Source: Terramyces sp. JEL0728
Lineage: Eukaryota; Chytridiomycota; Chytridiomycetes; Rhizophydiales; Terramycetaceae
Assembly: GCA_027603945.1 (NCBI GenBank)
Contig: JADIIU010000003.1
Location: 248,001 to 312,000 of the forward strand
Length of the DNA: 64,000 bases
Direction: 5' to 3'
The position numbers and the translations under genes are program-made. The notes under the pieces were generated by a model. The model worked only from the letters and a program-made list of their open reading frames with translations. It was not told where the DNA came from and searched no databases. Of the stretch, positions 22,885-32,591 are shown in pieces; position 1 is the first letter of the stretch; each line of letters starts with the position of its first letter.

Positions 22885-24117
22885 CTAATCCAGGGATACT
22901 TGATCAATGTTAAACTCGTTGCGATTTCCACCAGAATTATTCCTGGTTGAATGACGGTAAAGAGTCGTCATTACATCTGTGTTACTCCTGCCACTAATTG
23001 ACCCAATCAGAGACTCGATTTCTGAAATAAACGGCTGAACTTCAAATCTGCCGTGCTCGGGTTGTATTGAATTTCTGTATGCATCTTGATACAGCGAAAT
23101 GTTTGTTTCCACTGAACTTTGCGGGTCATTTGAGTCAAGAGAATAGCGAGGCTCATAGTCCGTTTGAGTAGAATGATCTATCGATACGCGATAGTTATTT
23201 TGGACCGTGTTTGTCGATTGGCGGTTCTCAGCTGGTTCGATAGCATCAGCGGTATCTTCTCGATTAACATCCGTTGAGAAAGAATTCAATTGGACCACCT
23301 TTGGAAGCAAGTCAACATTGGTTGGCGTGTTGTGGTTTAGATTCTTGAACGATACTTGCTGAGAAAGGTAGCCATCGTCGTCATCTTCGGGAATTTCCTA
23401 CCGTTACTTGTACTTACATCTTTTCTAGTGCATAAAATGTAGACGAGTGAAATAAATAAGATTACAAAGAGCATCGCTACTATACTTCCAAATACAATAA
23501 ATATCTGTGGTGAATTAATTTTTACCGTGTTGTTTGCAGTTGAATCGTCAGTCGGGTTTGACAGAGTGGTAGCAGCCAAAGTGCGATTTGCGGTTAAAGT
23601 CACCGGATTAGTTGTAGATACACTTGAACTTGTAATTGCATCTGTGCTAGTTGTGGTGAAAGAGGTAGTAGGGGGTGCTGTAGTGGTGTCAGCCGCGGTT
23701 GTGGTTGTTACCACTGGTACAGGAGCCAATAAATTACCAAAATTAAAGGCAGAAGCAGAGTAATTAGGCAAGTTGTAGATTTCTGGCGGAACCGGTCCAG
23801 ATAACTGATTATTTGAGAGATCCAGTCTATTCAGACTTGCAAGTTTTCCGATTTCCGCTGGAACAGTTCCTATTATTGAGTATCGACTTACCAGTCAATT
23901 TGTTATTGGATAATACTAATACCTGTAGCTGGGTAAGTTGCGCAATTTCAGGCGGAATCTGTCCTGTCATTTGCCTCCAATCTAGTTGAAGACCCGTAAT
24001 CGAGTTGCTGTTATCACAATAAAACCCATACTGGTAACAACAACTTCCGGAGCTGGTCGTCTGCAACCCCAGAGCTGGAGCTATGGTGTTGTAGAACAAA
24101 TCACAGTCTGAATTCAT
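22885..24117 (-). CDS. LRR single-pass membrane protein, receptor-like without kinase (type 1)
   Basis: A 396-residue protein. A cysteine-capped N-terminus (SDCDLF, CCYQYGFYCD) precedes about three leucine-rich repeats of the plant-like type (LSNNKLTGTVPAEIG, LSNNQLSGPVPPEI). Then come a Thr/Ser-rich linker (about residues 125-190), a TM helix (IVFGSIVAMLFVILFISLV) and an acidic cytoplasmic tail of about 180 residues. Introns: 23870-23891 and 23398-23417. There is no kinase domain. The ATG at 24117 gives no classical signal peptide, so a short upstream exon may be missing from my model. It shares architecture and the M-x-S-D-C start with the gene at 38819-40785. Confidence 0.8.
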
Positions 24118-24453
24118 GAAAAGTTAATCGCCGACAATTCCGAACGCGGCAATTGGCATATCAACAAACCGGATAATCATATGGTTATGTTTGTTTAATA
24201 CAGGCAGTTAAGCCTACCATAAAATATCGTTAACCACACTCTTGTCGACAGGATTTCTGTCTATTGAAGTTGGGAGACTGCACTCAAGATTCAGCTGGAT
24301 AGATAGCACAATAATTTGCGCTTTTATATCCCCATTTCTCTCTGAATAGAATGGAAATAATATCTCGATATATTCGCATTGTATTGCATCATTAAGCTTA
24401 CACTTAATGCAACAGAAAGCACAAAACATGCGGAAAAAAGTTTAGAAAAAAGA
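24118..24453. other. Divergent intergenic region, LRR gene / thioredoxin
   Basis: About 335 bp, AT-rich, without a supported gene. It should contain both promoters. I looked for an exon supplying a signal peptide to the LRR gene and found none that splices in frame. Confidence 0.5.
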
Positions 24454-24788
24454 ATGTCGCTTGAAATCACCTCCGCTCAACAATTCGAAACCATTTTAAA
24501 GGAAAATCCACTCGTAATTTGCGATTTCCATGCTACCTGGTGTGGTAAGACGATGTTAACCAAGGTCCTTGCAAAATGATTTCACCAAAATTCAAAAAAT
24601 TCGCCGAAGTTTACACCAAAATGAAATTCATTTCTTTGGATGTCGATGAAGTGCCTGAAATTGCTGAACAAGCCGAAGTTTCTTCCATGCCAACTTTCCA
24701 TATTTTCAAAGATGCCAAGATGGTTGAAGAAGTTATTGGTGCAGATCCAGTTAAGTTGGAAGCTGCCATCAAGAAATATGCTCTTTAG
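24454..24788 (+). CDS. Thioredoxin
   Basis: A 104-residue cytosolic-type thioredoxin that reduces protein disulfides. It shows VICDFHATWCGPCKMISP, DVDEVPEIAEQAEVSSMPTF with the cis-proline, and a normal C-terminal helix. The 20-nt intron at 24545-24564 splits the active site between WCG and PCK; without splicing the frame ends 15 codons later. The length is exactly that of fungal thioredoxins. Its stop codon is 17 nt from the stop of the convergent methyltransferase gene. Confidence 0.97.
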
Positions 24789-24805
24789 TTTACAATTGAA
24801 TATAT

Positions 24806-25485
24806 TTATTCACAGTATGCGTATTGTCCCTTGTAGTCTTTAATCTCCAATGGAAGGATAATGTCCTTTACAATCTGGTAAATCTCAGCTTTTGGGGTAT
24901 ACGAGATAATAGCAACAAAGCAGTTTACAAGTACTCCCGCTTGTGTCTGTACATTCTTTGACTCGACTAGTTCAACGATAAATCCCTATCGTTAATGAAA
25001 AATACAGATTCAACCAGCAACTCTTGAAAATCTGCAAAATACTGCCTCCCTGGATCAACAATAATCGCCGTTCCTTCTTTATCTAATAGTTGCTGAATTA
25101 CACTGACCAGCGGCTTCACCATTCTATAGCTATACAATATTTCCGAAGCAATAATCAAATCCGCTTTGATTTCAGTTGGTTTCGTCCAGTCTAATTTTAA
25201 AGCAACGGCGTTTTCCAGATTATTGAGTTTAATATTCTGCGAAAGCAATTCTATACATTCATCATTGACATCTGTGATTACATGCTGGCCACCAGAGGTT
25301 TTGGAAGCAAATAACGAAGGAATCCCCAATCCTGCTCCAAGTTCCAGGGTTTTACTGAACACTGGAAGCTTTAATAATAATTTTGAGAGTATAAACGAAC
25401 ACGACCATAAGCGTTTCCAAATATCTGGTCCTGTTGGCAAAACAAGCGTTATTTCCGTTTCGTCAATTTTGTATGTTGTCACCAT
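24806..25485 (-). CDS. Class I methyltransferase (METTL20/21, EFM-like)
   Basis: A 219-residue SAM-dependent methyltransferase of the Methyltransf_16 type. Visible motifs are the pre-motif LPTGPDIWKRLWSCSF, motif I LELGAGLGIPSLFAS, ADLIIASEILYSY (post II) and a DPGRQYF segment. These proteins methylate lysines of translation factors or mitochondrial proteins; the substrate here is unknown. One 20-nt intron (24986-25005) is spliced near the C-terminus. The ATG at 25485 is 23 nt from the divergent FAD synthase ATG, so they share one tiny promoter region. Confidence 0.75.
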
Positions 25486-25508
25486 TCAATTTTTTTGAAC
25501 AAGAGAAA

Positions 25509-26235
25509 ATGTTGGATTGGGAGAAATTACCACCAAGGCTGCAAGAAAAGACTAGGAAAACAATTCAAATAATTGAAAACGCAATTGCGCAGTTTGGAGT
25601 GCAATCCTTGTCGCTGTCATTCAATGGGGGCAAGGACTGCACTGTTCTTTTATATTTAATCCACCATGTTATCGTAAGTTCTTTTAATCTCAGAAAGCAA
25701 AGACCCTGATTCCAGTCAAAGCTATTTATATTGCTCACCAGGACAGGTTTGAGGAGGTGGACAAGTTTGTAGACGAATGCTGCCAAGTGTAATTCAAATT
25801 AATCCAGTTACAACATGGATTTAGCAATGTACTTGGGGAATATGAAGAGCACACTCAAAGTATTTTTGGATAGCAACCCTACTGTTCAATGCGTATTTAT
25901 TGGAGTGAGAAAGGATGATCCTTACGGTAATATAATGAAGGAATTTCAAGAAACTGATGGAGACTGGCCAAAAGTAATGCGGGTACACCCGCTATTAGAT
26001 TGGGAATACTCTGATGTATTTGATTTCTAAATTAGATTTGGGATTTTATGCTGCCGCTTGGACTCCCGTACTGCTCGTTGTATGATATAGGGTAGCTGTA
26101 TTGTAATTTAGTTATACTTCGTTAGGCGGAACTACAAACACGAAGCCAAACCCTGAATTACTGAAAGCTGACGGAAGCTTTGAACCGGCTTACAAGCTAA
26201 AGGATGCTTCAAAAGAAAGATGCGGAAGGTTTTAA
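25509..26235 (+). CDS. FAD1: FAD synthase (FMN adenylyltransferase)
   Basis: Adenylates FMN to FAD. The 215-residue product belongs to the PAPS-reductase-like fold. It has the PP-loop variant SFNGGKDCTVLLYL, VFIGVRKDDPYG, a [21 protein letters not shown] segment and a C-terminal YTSLGGTTNT...PAYKLKDASKERCGR, all typical of yeast FAD1. Four introns are needed: 25674-25693, 25789-25807, 26016-26035 and 26092-26111. One exon is only 56 nt. The length is shorter than yeast Fad1 (306 residues) but no core motif is missing. Confidence 0.92.
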
Positions 26236-26280
26236 TATATTATTTCATTCATAATGCCACTTGGTGCATTCGAAATCAAA

Positions 26281-26332
26281 GTGCAAAGCGGTGATAAATA
26301 CAGCGTGCAAAGCGGTGATAATACAGCGTGCA
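26281..26332 (+). repeat. Short tandem repeat, 24 + 23 bp and a partial third unit
   Basis: Two near-identical units starting GTGCAAAGCGGTGATAA abut each other (26281-26304, 26305-26327). They are followed by the first bases of a third. They lie about 120 bp upstream of the BAR-SH3 start. They could be a 5' UTR or promoter element or simple slippage. Confidence 0.8.
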
Positions 26333-26452
26333 AATTATTTCCCGCTAGTACTGCCAGTCGATCTACAGCAGTTGCCTTCCCTTCGGCATCTACCATTCAA
26401 ACCTTGTGGCTTGCGCATTCCACGAAATTTGCTCCTAAAAGCACAATCACCA

Positions 26453-27926
26453 ATGGGTATTGGAAAGAAATTAGGACAGTTTGCACAGGTATAATATTGC
26501 TAATCGTAGTGGACTGGTAATAAGGAAACTAAATTCAGGTGAAAAATTCGGCCAATCCCAAAAGACAGGTACTGGAGATTTAATGTAGAAACGAGTGAAG
26601 AATTTAAACGCCTACAAGATGAAACCATCGTTCGAAAAGATTGCGTAGACCGGATTGCAGCTCCCTTGGAAGGCGTACAGAAGCAGCTCAGTAATTAAAC
26701 TTTTATCATAGCAAAAACAAAGGAAGATCCCGAAGATAAAGTGCAAAGGGTGTTGTACGATGTATTAGGCCACGCAATGACGCATTTCGCAGATGTATTG
26801 CCAAGCGATTCGTTTTACGGTGCCGATTATTTAATGCTAGGAACTACGTTGCAAATGGTTGGTCAGGCGCACACACAAATCGCCGTGGAACAGAAATTAC
26901 TCGTAACTTTCAATTAATCCAGGCATCAAATATACAAGAAGGCTATCTTTTGAGTTTGACTGAAGATTTGGCTGCGCACAAGGAATATGCACGGTTGGAG
27001 GTAAAGCTGCAGAATAGAAGACTGGATTTTGATGCCAAATTGAACAAGGTCCAGAAAAGCAAAAAGGAAAACACTGTGCTTGAAGAAGAAGCCCGAGTGT
27101 GCCAAGCAAAGTACGAGGAAACCTTGGAAACCATTACACAACACATGTTGAACTTGTCTTCCAACGACGACGACCATGCAGATAAATTATTAAAACTCGT
27201 TGATGCGGAATTGACTTACTTTACCCAATGCGCTCAAATAATGGCAGATTTGAAAGAATCACTTTCGCAGTAACTCTTACTAATTGTAGACAAACTCGCC
27301 CTGCTCCTAAAGCCACACAATTCAGAGTTCCAAAGTCTTCCTCTGTTGGAAGAGTCAGCAGCATTACCTCTTCCTCGAATCGGCTCTCTGATACGGAAAA
27401 GAAAGAGCCAGTTTCATATATTTCCAGCAATTCTACCGTAGGAAGAGGTCCGCCGCCACGTCCAGTTAGTTCCAATGCTCTTAAGCAGGTTAAAGCTTTG
27501 TATGACTTTGATGGGGAAACGGATCAAGAATTAACTATTAAAACTGGCGAAATCATATCTGTCACCGAAGAAATTGATTCCGGCTGGTGGATTGGGACTG
27601 TAGTAGGCAGCAATAGGTCAGGAATGTTCCCAAGCAATTACACAGAAGTATTGAAATCTACACCGCCTCCAGTCAGACCTAGAGCAACATCGCACACTCC
27701 TTCAAGAGATTCTACCTACCGCGATTCTATTAACGACCGAAACAGGACTGCTAGTAACCCGCTTGCAAATGCAGTCGCCAGCCATGTCGCTAGACAAGTC
27801 GAATCCACAATTACGGCAGGTACTTGCGAAACTTGTAAGAATGAATTAACGTTAGGTGGTTGTAGAGATTTCGTTCCTCATGCATTCAAGGCTGGGCAAT
27901 GCAACAACTGTTATCATAAACATTAA
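26453..27926 (+). CDS. BAR and SH3 domain protein with C-terminal zinc ribbon
   Basis: A 449-residue endocytosis/actin type scaffold. An N-BAR-like start MGIGKKLGQFAQWTGEKFG leads into a BAR domain (about residues 20-235). A Ser/Thr-rich linker follows, then an SH3 domain (about 290-350: ALYDFDGETDQELT, SGWWIG, GMFPSNYTEVL). The end holds four CxxC-type cysteines (CETCKNEL, CNNC) forming a probable small zinc-binding module. Six introns: 26489-26509, 26517-26538, 26569-26588, 26691-26711, 26903-26922 and 27270-27289. The first two enclose a 7-nt exon. BAR domains of this kind bend membranes at endocytic sites; the terminal zinc module is unusual. Confidence 0.9.
26510..26516 (+). other. Seven-nucleotide microexon of the BAR-SH3 gene
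   Basis: TGGACTG is flanked by a 21-nt and a 22-nt intron. Including it gives the N-terminal join AQ-WTG-EKFG, which resembles the start of related BAR proteins (QW-x-x-EK). Skipping it shifts the frame. The exon is a third the size of its flanking introns. Confidence 0.75.
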
Positions 27927-27975
27927 TTTTTTAATTTTTCATTTTTCAGACTTTTTCATCACAACAATCTTGGAA

Positions 27976-28660
27976 ATGCTCGCCAGAATTCAAAGACAAG
28001 CCAGAATCGTTAGAATTTCAAAACTCAATATCCGAGGATTAGCATCTCACCATCACCATGACGACCATATTGCAGGACCGTCCGTCCACAAAGATGAATA
28101 CCTCAAAATTGCAAACAAGTAATTAAAAGCTAACAAACAGTTGGCCACACGAACACTTTGCCCCTGAACACTATTTGCAAGGAGAACAAGCAGAATACGA
28201 AACCACTCCAGAAATGTTGGATTTAATTGCAAGCAGTCACGCCGAAGCAGAACCAGAAACATTCTTTACTCCATTCTTCCGCAATTTATTGTTATTAGGC
28301 GCCGTTGGACTAGGTTTATACAGGGTAAACGAATACTACACTCATGACAAGGAAGTACATCCAATTACTGCATTTATTCAAGACTATCAGAAAAAACTCA
28401 ATGATATTACAGAAAATGATCGTCAAGTTGCTATTAATATGAAGAAAGCTCAGCAATATGCTGATGACCAGCTGATTTTCAATTCTGCACCAAAAAAACA
28501 AAGTCCAATATATCGCTGGAATTCGCCAGTATTCGAAAGAGCCAGTGATTTTATTGTCCCATTGGGCCAAGTTGATGTGAGCGATGTCAAAATCAAACAC
28601 CATTGGCAAGTAAACGATGATGTACTAGGCGTACCTTACCCAGAAAAAGATTTGGAATAA
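27976..28660 (+). CDS. Mitochondrial complex I accessory subunit (fungal 17.8 kDa / NUXM type)
   Basis: A 220-residue protein with an Arg-rich, acid-free presequence (MLARIQRQARIVRISKL), a single TM helix (about residues 100-118, NLLLLGAVGLGLY) and a C-terminal part. In that part DNxx-like ADDQLIFNSAPKK and PVFERASDFIVPLGQ echo the DRNLFQS...PEIFNTGS pattern of Neurospora's 17.8 kDa NADH:ubiquinone oxidoreductase subunit. One 22-nt intron at 28119-28140. The call rests on architecture and weak motif similarity. If correct, it implies a respiratory complex I. It would otherwise be an unidentified inner-membrane protein. Confidence 0.6.
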
Positions 28661-28717
28661 AAAGATGAAATCCATTTTATGGTTGCTAATTCGGGTATAA
28701 ACCTGAGCACATCTACC

Positions 28718-28906
28718 GACTTTAGTCGTTCCGTACTGTATTGGATCGGTGTTTAACTACTACGCAGACTGGGCTGCAATTCTCTGTAACATGGGAATGA
28801 ATTGGTAAATTGCAATAATATTAGCGGAGGCATCTTGAATTTTATCGCAATTACCATCAACGAAGGGTGGAAAGACACCGTTCAAAGTGAAGGATCTACA
28901 AAATAA
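28718..28906 (+). pseudogene. Truncated third copy of the 7TM receptor family
   Basis: Immediately after the complex I gene lies a fragment whose translation (VVPYCIGSVFNYYADW, CNMGMN, then CGGILNFIAITINEGW) matches the last TM and tail of the receptors at 19368-20417 and 20825-21805. The homologous mini-intron is preserved (28805-28824, 20 nt) with both splice sites. Similarity starts abruptly at about 28718, near the site where paralog A has an intron, and no upstream receptor sequence is present. It is a 5'-truncated duplicate; the surviving reading frame is still open to its stop. Confidence 0.85.
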
Positions 28907-28959
28907 GTTTCATTGCGAATAATGAGAGTAAAATAATTTGAGAAACCAAAAGTGATTTA

Positions 28960-30441
28960 TTAAGCTTGGTTGGATACAGCAAATTTGACTTGTTTGTTAT
29001 CTACATCAAACACAGTGTAGAATTGTCTCATAAAAGTATCACCGAAAATGATTGGTTCACCATTGGAAATACCTCCGCTAACTCCAGAGAAGCATTGGTT
29101 TCCAAGGTCTCGGATATAAATGGTTGGTGGGATACTGTAAGTATGTCCGCCAAAGTTAAGGACGAGAGGAGGAGCAGTTTGGCGTTTCTGGCAGTCTACA
29201 ACAAAGATTCCATTTTGCTGTGTTGCACCAATAGCACCATTGATTGCTGCTGCAACATCGTCAGTCATAGCAAGCAAAGTAGTACCGGAATCAGCAATCC
29301 CGTCAGTGAGGCCACCAGTAGCATCACCTTTTTGATCCCCGATTTGGAATGTCATTCCAGATACATCAAACTGCCAGAAAGTTTCAGAGTTCAATGGGTG
29401 GGAAGTAAATTCGCCTTGGAATTTAGATGGATCAACACCGCCAAGAGTGAATTGACCTGCTTTGTTGCCATCAGGAGAGTCAGACAAGAAGAAGGAGAAT
29501 TGCTGTTTTCCTTGTGGTAGTCCCAAACCACCGAAAAAGTTGGCAGGCTTTCCGGTTTGTTTATGAATGTTGGAAATAGAGTCAAATGCCAGTCCCAAAA
29601 GACCGTCAGTAACAGCATCTCCGAATCCTTGTTCTTGAGAAGAAACACCGAATGGTAAATCTTTGGCTACCAATCCGGCAAGTTCAACTGGACCTTGGAA
29701 AACGTCTCCTTGAACAGCTCCAGAGCCGTATTGAACGTTGAATTGCACATCAAGCGGGCTGATCGATTTGTCGCTTGTATCCAAAGCAGCCTGTCCGTTT
29801 CCACAAGAGTTGTCGTTTGATTGGCAATTGTTTCCTCTTACCCAAACGTCAGCAGAACCAGTATCCAGATCAATGTTGAACTTTTGAGAGCCAAAAGTAA
29901 CTTGAGCAATGTAAAGATCATTGTTATGGTTTGCTAGAGAGGCGGATTGTCCTGACCCAGCATTTGTGGGTGGTGCTGGAGTGCCCTGAGTTGGAGCTGG
30001 TTGTTCAGGGGAATCAGTTGGTGCAGGGGAATCAGTTGGTGCAGGAGTATCCGTGGCAGTCGCTGGTTGGTCGCCATTGCCAGCATCTGGTTGACCAGTA
30101 GAACCATCACCGCCATCAGATTGACCAGTAGAACCATCACCACCATCAGATTGGCCAGTAGAACCATCATTTCCAAACGGATCAAAGAATGGGTCAAAGA
30201 ATGGATCAAATGAGTCAGTTTGTCCAGTAGTTGCAGACAGAGTACCTTTACCTTTGGAGGACTTTTTGTTCTTTTTGTTTTTCTTGTGAGTTCTAAATTT
30301 AAGCAAGGTATGTTGGATACCAGTCAATACTCTATCCAACTCGCTGCTAAAATCTTTCTGCATAATAGGAACGTGGATAGGTTCAAATGGTTTTGGTGCG
30401 GCCAGCGCGACGGAAGTTAAAACAATAGTGGTAAATTTCAT
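28960..30441 (-). CDS. Secreted pepsin-type aspartic protease with repetitive prodomain
   Basis: A 493-residue A1 aspartyl protease. Signal peptide MKFTTIVLTSVALA; a basic prosegment (HKKNKKNKKSSKGKG); then a low-complexity region of about 110 residues with DPFF repeats, three DGSTGQSDGG-like decapeptides and PAPTDSP repeats. The catalytic domain starts near residue 180 and carries both active-site aspartates (DLDTGSADVW and IADSGTTLLA). The product ends FAVSNQA without a GPI signal, so it is probably released. The gene has no intron over 1.48 kb, unlike nearly all neighbours. The linker placed between prosegment and enzyme may keep the mature enzyme at the wall. Confidence 0.95.
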   Translation of the reverse strand: MKFTTIVLTSVALAAPKPFEPIHVPIMQKDFSSELDRVLTGIQHTLLKFRTHKKNKKNKKSSKGKGTLSATTGQTDSFDPFFDPFFDPFGNDGSTGQSDGGDGSTGQSDGGDGSTGQPDAGNGDQPATATDTPAPTDSPAPTDSPEQPAPTQGTPAPPTNAGSGQSASLANHNNDLYIAQVTFGSQKFNIDLDTGSADVWVRGNNCQSNDNSCGNGQAALDTSDKSISPLDVQFNVQYGSGAVQGDVFQGPVELAGLVAKDLPFGVSSQEQGFGDAVTDGLLGLAFDSISNIHKQTGKPANFFGGLGLPQGKQQFSFFLSDSPDGNKAGQFTLGGVDPSKFQGEFTSHPLNSETFWQFDVSGMTFQIGDQKGDATGGLTDGIADSGTTLLAMTDDVAAAINGAIGATQQNGIFVVDCQKRQTAPPLVLNFGGHTYSIPPTIYIRDLGNQCFSGVSGGISNGEPIIFGDTFMRQFYTVFDVDNKQVKFAVSNQA

Positions 30442-31185
30442 TGTGTGTATCTTTGATGATCATTCATCTTTTCTGATATTTATATGTGAGTTGTTCCGCC
30501 AATCTGGGTCCTATTATTTTTATTTGGAAGGTAACGACTCAAAATCTACTCTTATGGAAGGAGGTGTAGAGCCTACCGCGCGAATAATGTGGGCTGCAAC
30601 AAGTACCGTGACGCTGGACTTTTGTGTCTGCATAATAATAGTTGGGAGTAGCAAGTTAACGTGCGCAGATTTGGATGAGATTCATCTCTATTAAAGTGTA
30701 TCCTTTTACTTTTCGCAAGTATTTATTTCGTCTCGCTCCCTGATGTTTCCAGTTTCAGGCTGTGTCTTCCTGGATTTGACAGTCGCGGAAAGCCGTTTGG
30801 AACAATTGCGACCAAAGCCAACAAACACCAAACAGAAACTGCGCATGGTCTGTTCAATGCATCTGAAATTGAGCCTCGACAGAAAGCAGATATCATTATA
30901 ATAAATTATTGGATTGCTGTTGGAATTACTCTCATGCAGAGCCAGCACTAACTGGTGAAGCCAAAGGCAGAGCAAAGTAGCCATATGGCGACCTACCCGG
31001 CATACAATATTGTAGGCATGATTGCAACTGAGCCATCCAGGTTTCGAGCGAAAGGCGAACCATCATTCACCTCCAGCTGATCGGCTGTGGTATCCATACT
31101 ACTTTAATTGCAAGCCCATATGAAACCAATCTCATTCTTGGTTTGCTGTGCGAAACTTTCCACAGCAAAAAAGCAATCTTGAAGT
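30442..31185. other. Unassigned 744-bp region
   Basis: The longest gene-free interval in the window. A frame at about 30755-30953 on the plus strand reads plausibly (LPGFDSRGKPFGTIATK ... IIIINYWIAVGI) but has no start codon or matching upstream exon, and I do not recognise it. A 21-nt intron-like segment with GTTAAC occurs at 30651-30671. It may hold a decayed gene or one with unresolved splicing. Confidence 0.4.
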
Positions 31186-32419
31186 ATGAAATTTTCATTG
31201 CTGGTGTTGAGCGCAGTAGCTAAAGTTTACTTCAAAGAGTCATTCGACAGTAATTATTAGATAATTAAAGATCTTGACAGATGGGTAGTGTCTCAAAGCA
31301 AAGATGAATATGGGAAATGGGAAATTTCAAGCGGTAAATTCCATGCCGACAAAGAAAGATCCAAGGCATTAAAAACAACTCAAGATGCGAAATTCTATGC
31401 CATCTCTGCCAAATTCGATGAAGTGTTCGATCACAAAGATAAAGACTTTATAGTTCAATTTTCCGCCAAATTCGAGCAGGTTACTACTAATTGATGACAG
31501 AACATTGATTGCGGTGGTGGCTATGTTAAAATTATGCCTCCAGGATTCAATCCGGAAGAGTTCAACGGCGACACTGTTTACAATATCATGTTTGGACCAG
31601 ATATCTGTGTACACTAGAATTAACTCAGGGAAACACAAAGAGAGTTCATGCCATTTTGAACTACAAGAATGAAAACCATTTAATCAAACACCAAGTGCTG
31701 CCAGGATCTGACCAGCTCACTCACTTGTACACTTTCATTGTCCATCCAGATCAAACCTATGAATTGTTAGTGGATCAAGAATCAAAAGCAAGCGGAAACC
31801 TAATTGAAGATTGGGACTTGCTTCCGCCAGCAAAAATCAAGGATCCAAACCAATCCAAGCCTAAAGATTGGGTTGATTCACCAAAAATGGACGATCCAAA
31901 GGACAAGAAACCAAGCGGCTATGACAATGTCCCAGCAACTATTGCCGACCCAGAAGCAAAGAAACCAGAAGACTGGGACGATGAAGATGGTATTTATAGT
32001 TTGATATAGATGGTATTTGGGAAGCACCTTCAATTCCAAACCCAGAATATAAAGGCGAGTGGAAACCAAAGCAAATTGATAACCCTGATCACAAAGGGCC
32101 TTGGGTTCACCCTGAAATTGATAATCCAGAATTTGGTAAGAGAGAATTAATCCTAGTTGATGATGATTCCATCTATGCTTACAAGTCTGAATTTATTGGA
32201 TTTGATCTCTGGCAAGTAAAATCTGGAACTCTATTCGACAACATCATTGTCACCGATTCTCTTGAAGAAGCAAATGAATTTGCTGCTAAAACCTATGTTG
32301 CTGATGCTCCGCTTGAAAAGGCTGCCAAAGATACATTAGATGAAGAAGAAGCTGAAAAGCTCAAGCAAGATCTTGAAAAGGAGGAAGCCAAGGAAGAAGA
32401 TGGACATGATGAACTTTAA
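31186..32419 (+). CDS. Calreticulin
   Basis: ER-lumen lectin chaperone that binds monoglucosylated glycoproteins and calcium. The 383-residue product has a signal peptide (MKFSLLVLSAVA), an N-domain with IDCGGGYVKIMP and TYNIMFGPDICG-like segment, and a P-domain with three repeats of the type IKDP...KPKDW and IADPEAKKPEDW. These are followed by the partner repeats (GIWEAPSIPNPEYKG, WKPKQIDNPDHKG). A short acidic C-domain ends in the retention signal HDEL. Introns: 31250-31270, 31480-31500, 31609-31628 and 31990-32009. It lacks a TM helix, which separates it from calnexin. Confidence 0.97.
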
Positions 32420-32591
32420 TAAAGCAATTGATGAGATTTACATGTTCTGAAATGCGATTTCAAATAGATCATTCTCAATGTACTGGCAACCCGAGATCTT
32501 CAAGATTAGCTACTCTTTGCATAGTTATGCTGTCCACAATTGTTTCAAGTGACTGGACATTTTTGACAATCTTAATTTGCTGATCTCCTAA

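Noticed and set aside
30706..30984. Minus-strand open frame with a hydrophobic start.
   Set aside because: Overlaps a more protein-like plus-strand frame, has no recognisable motif and no clear intron or promoter context.
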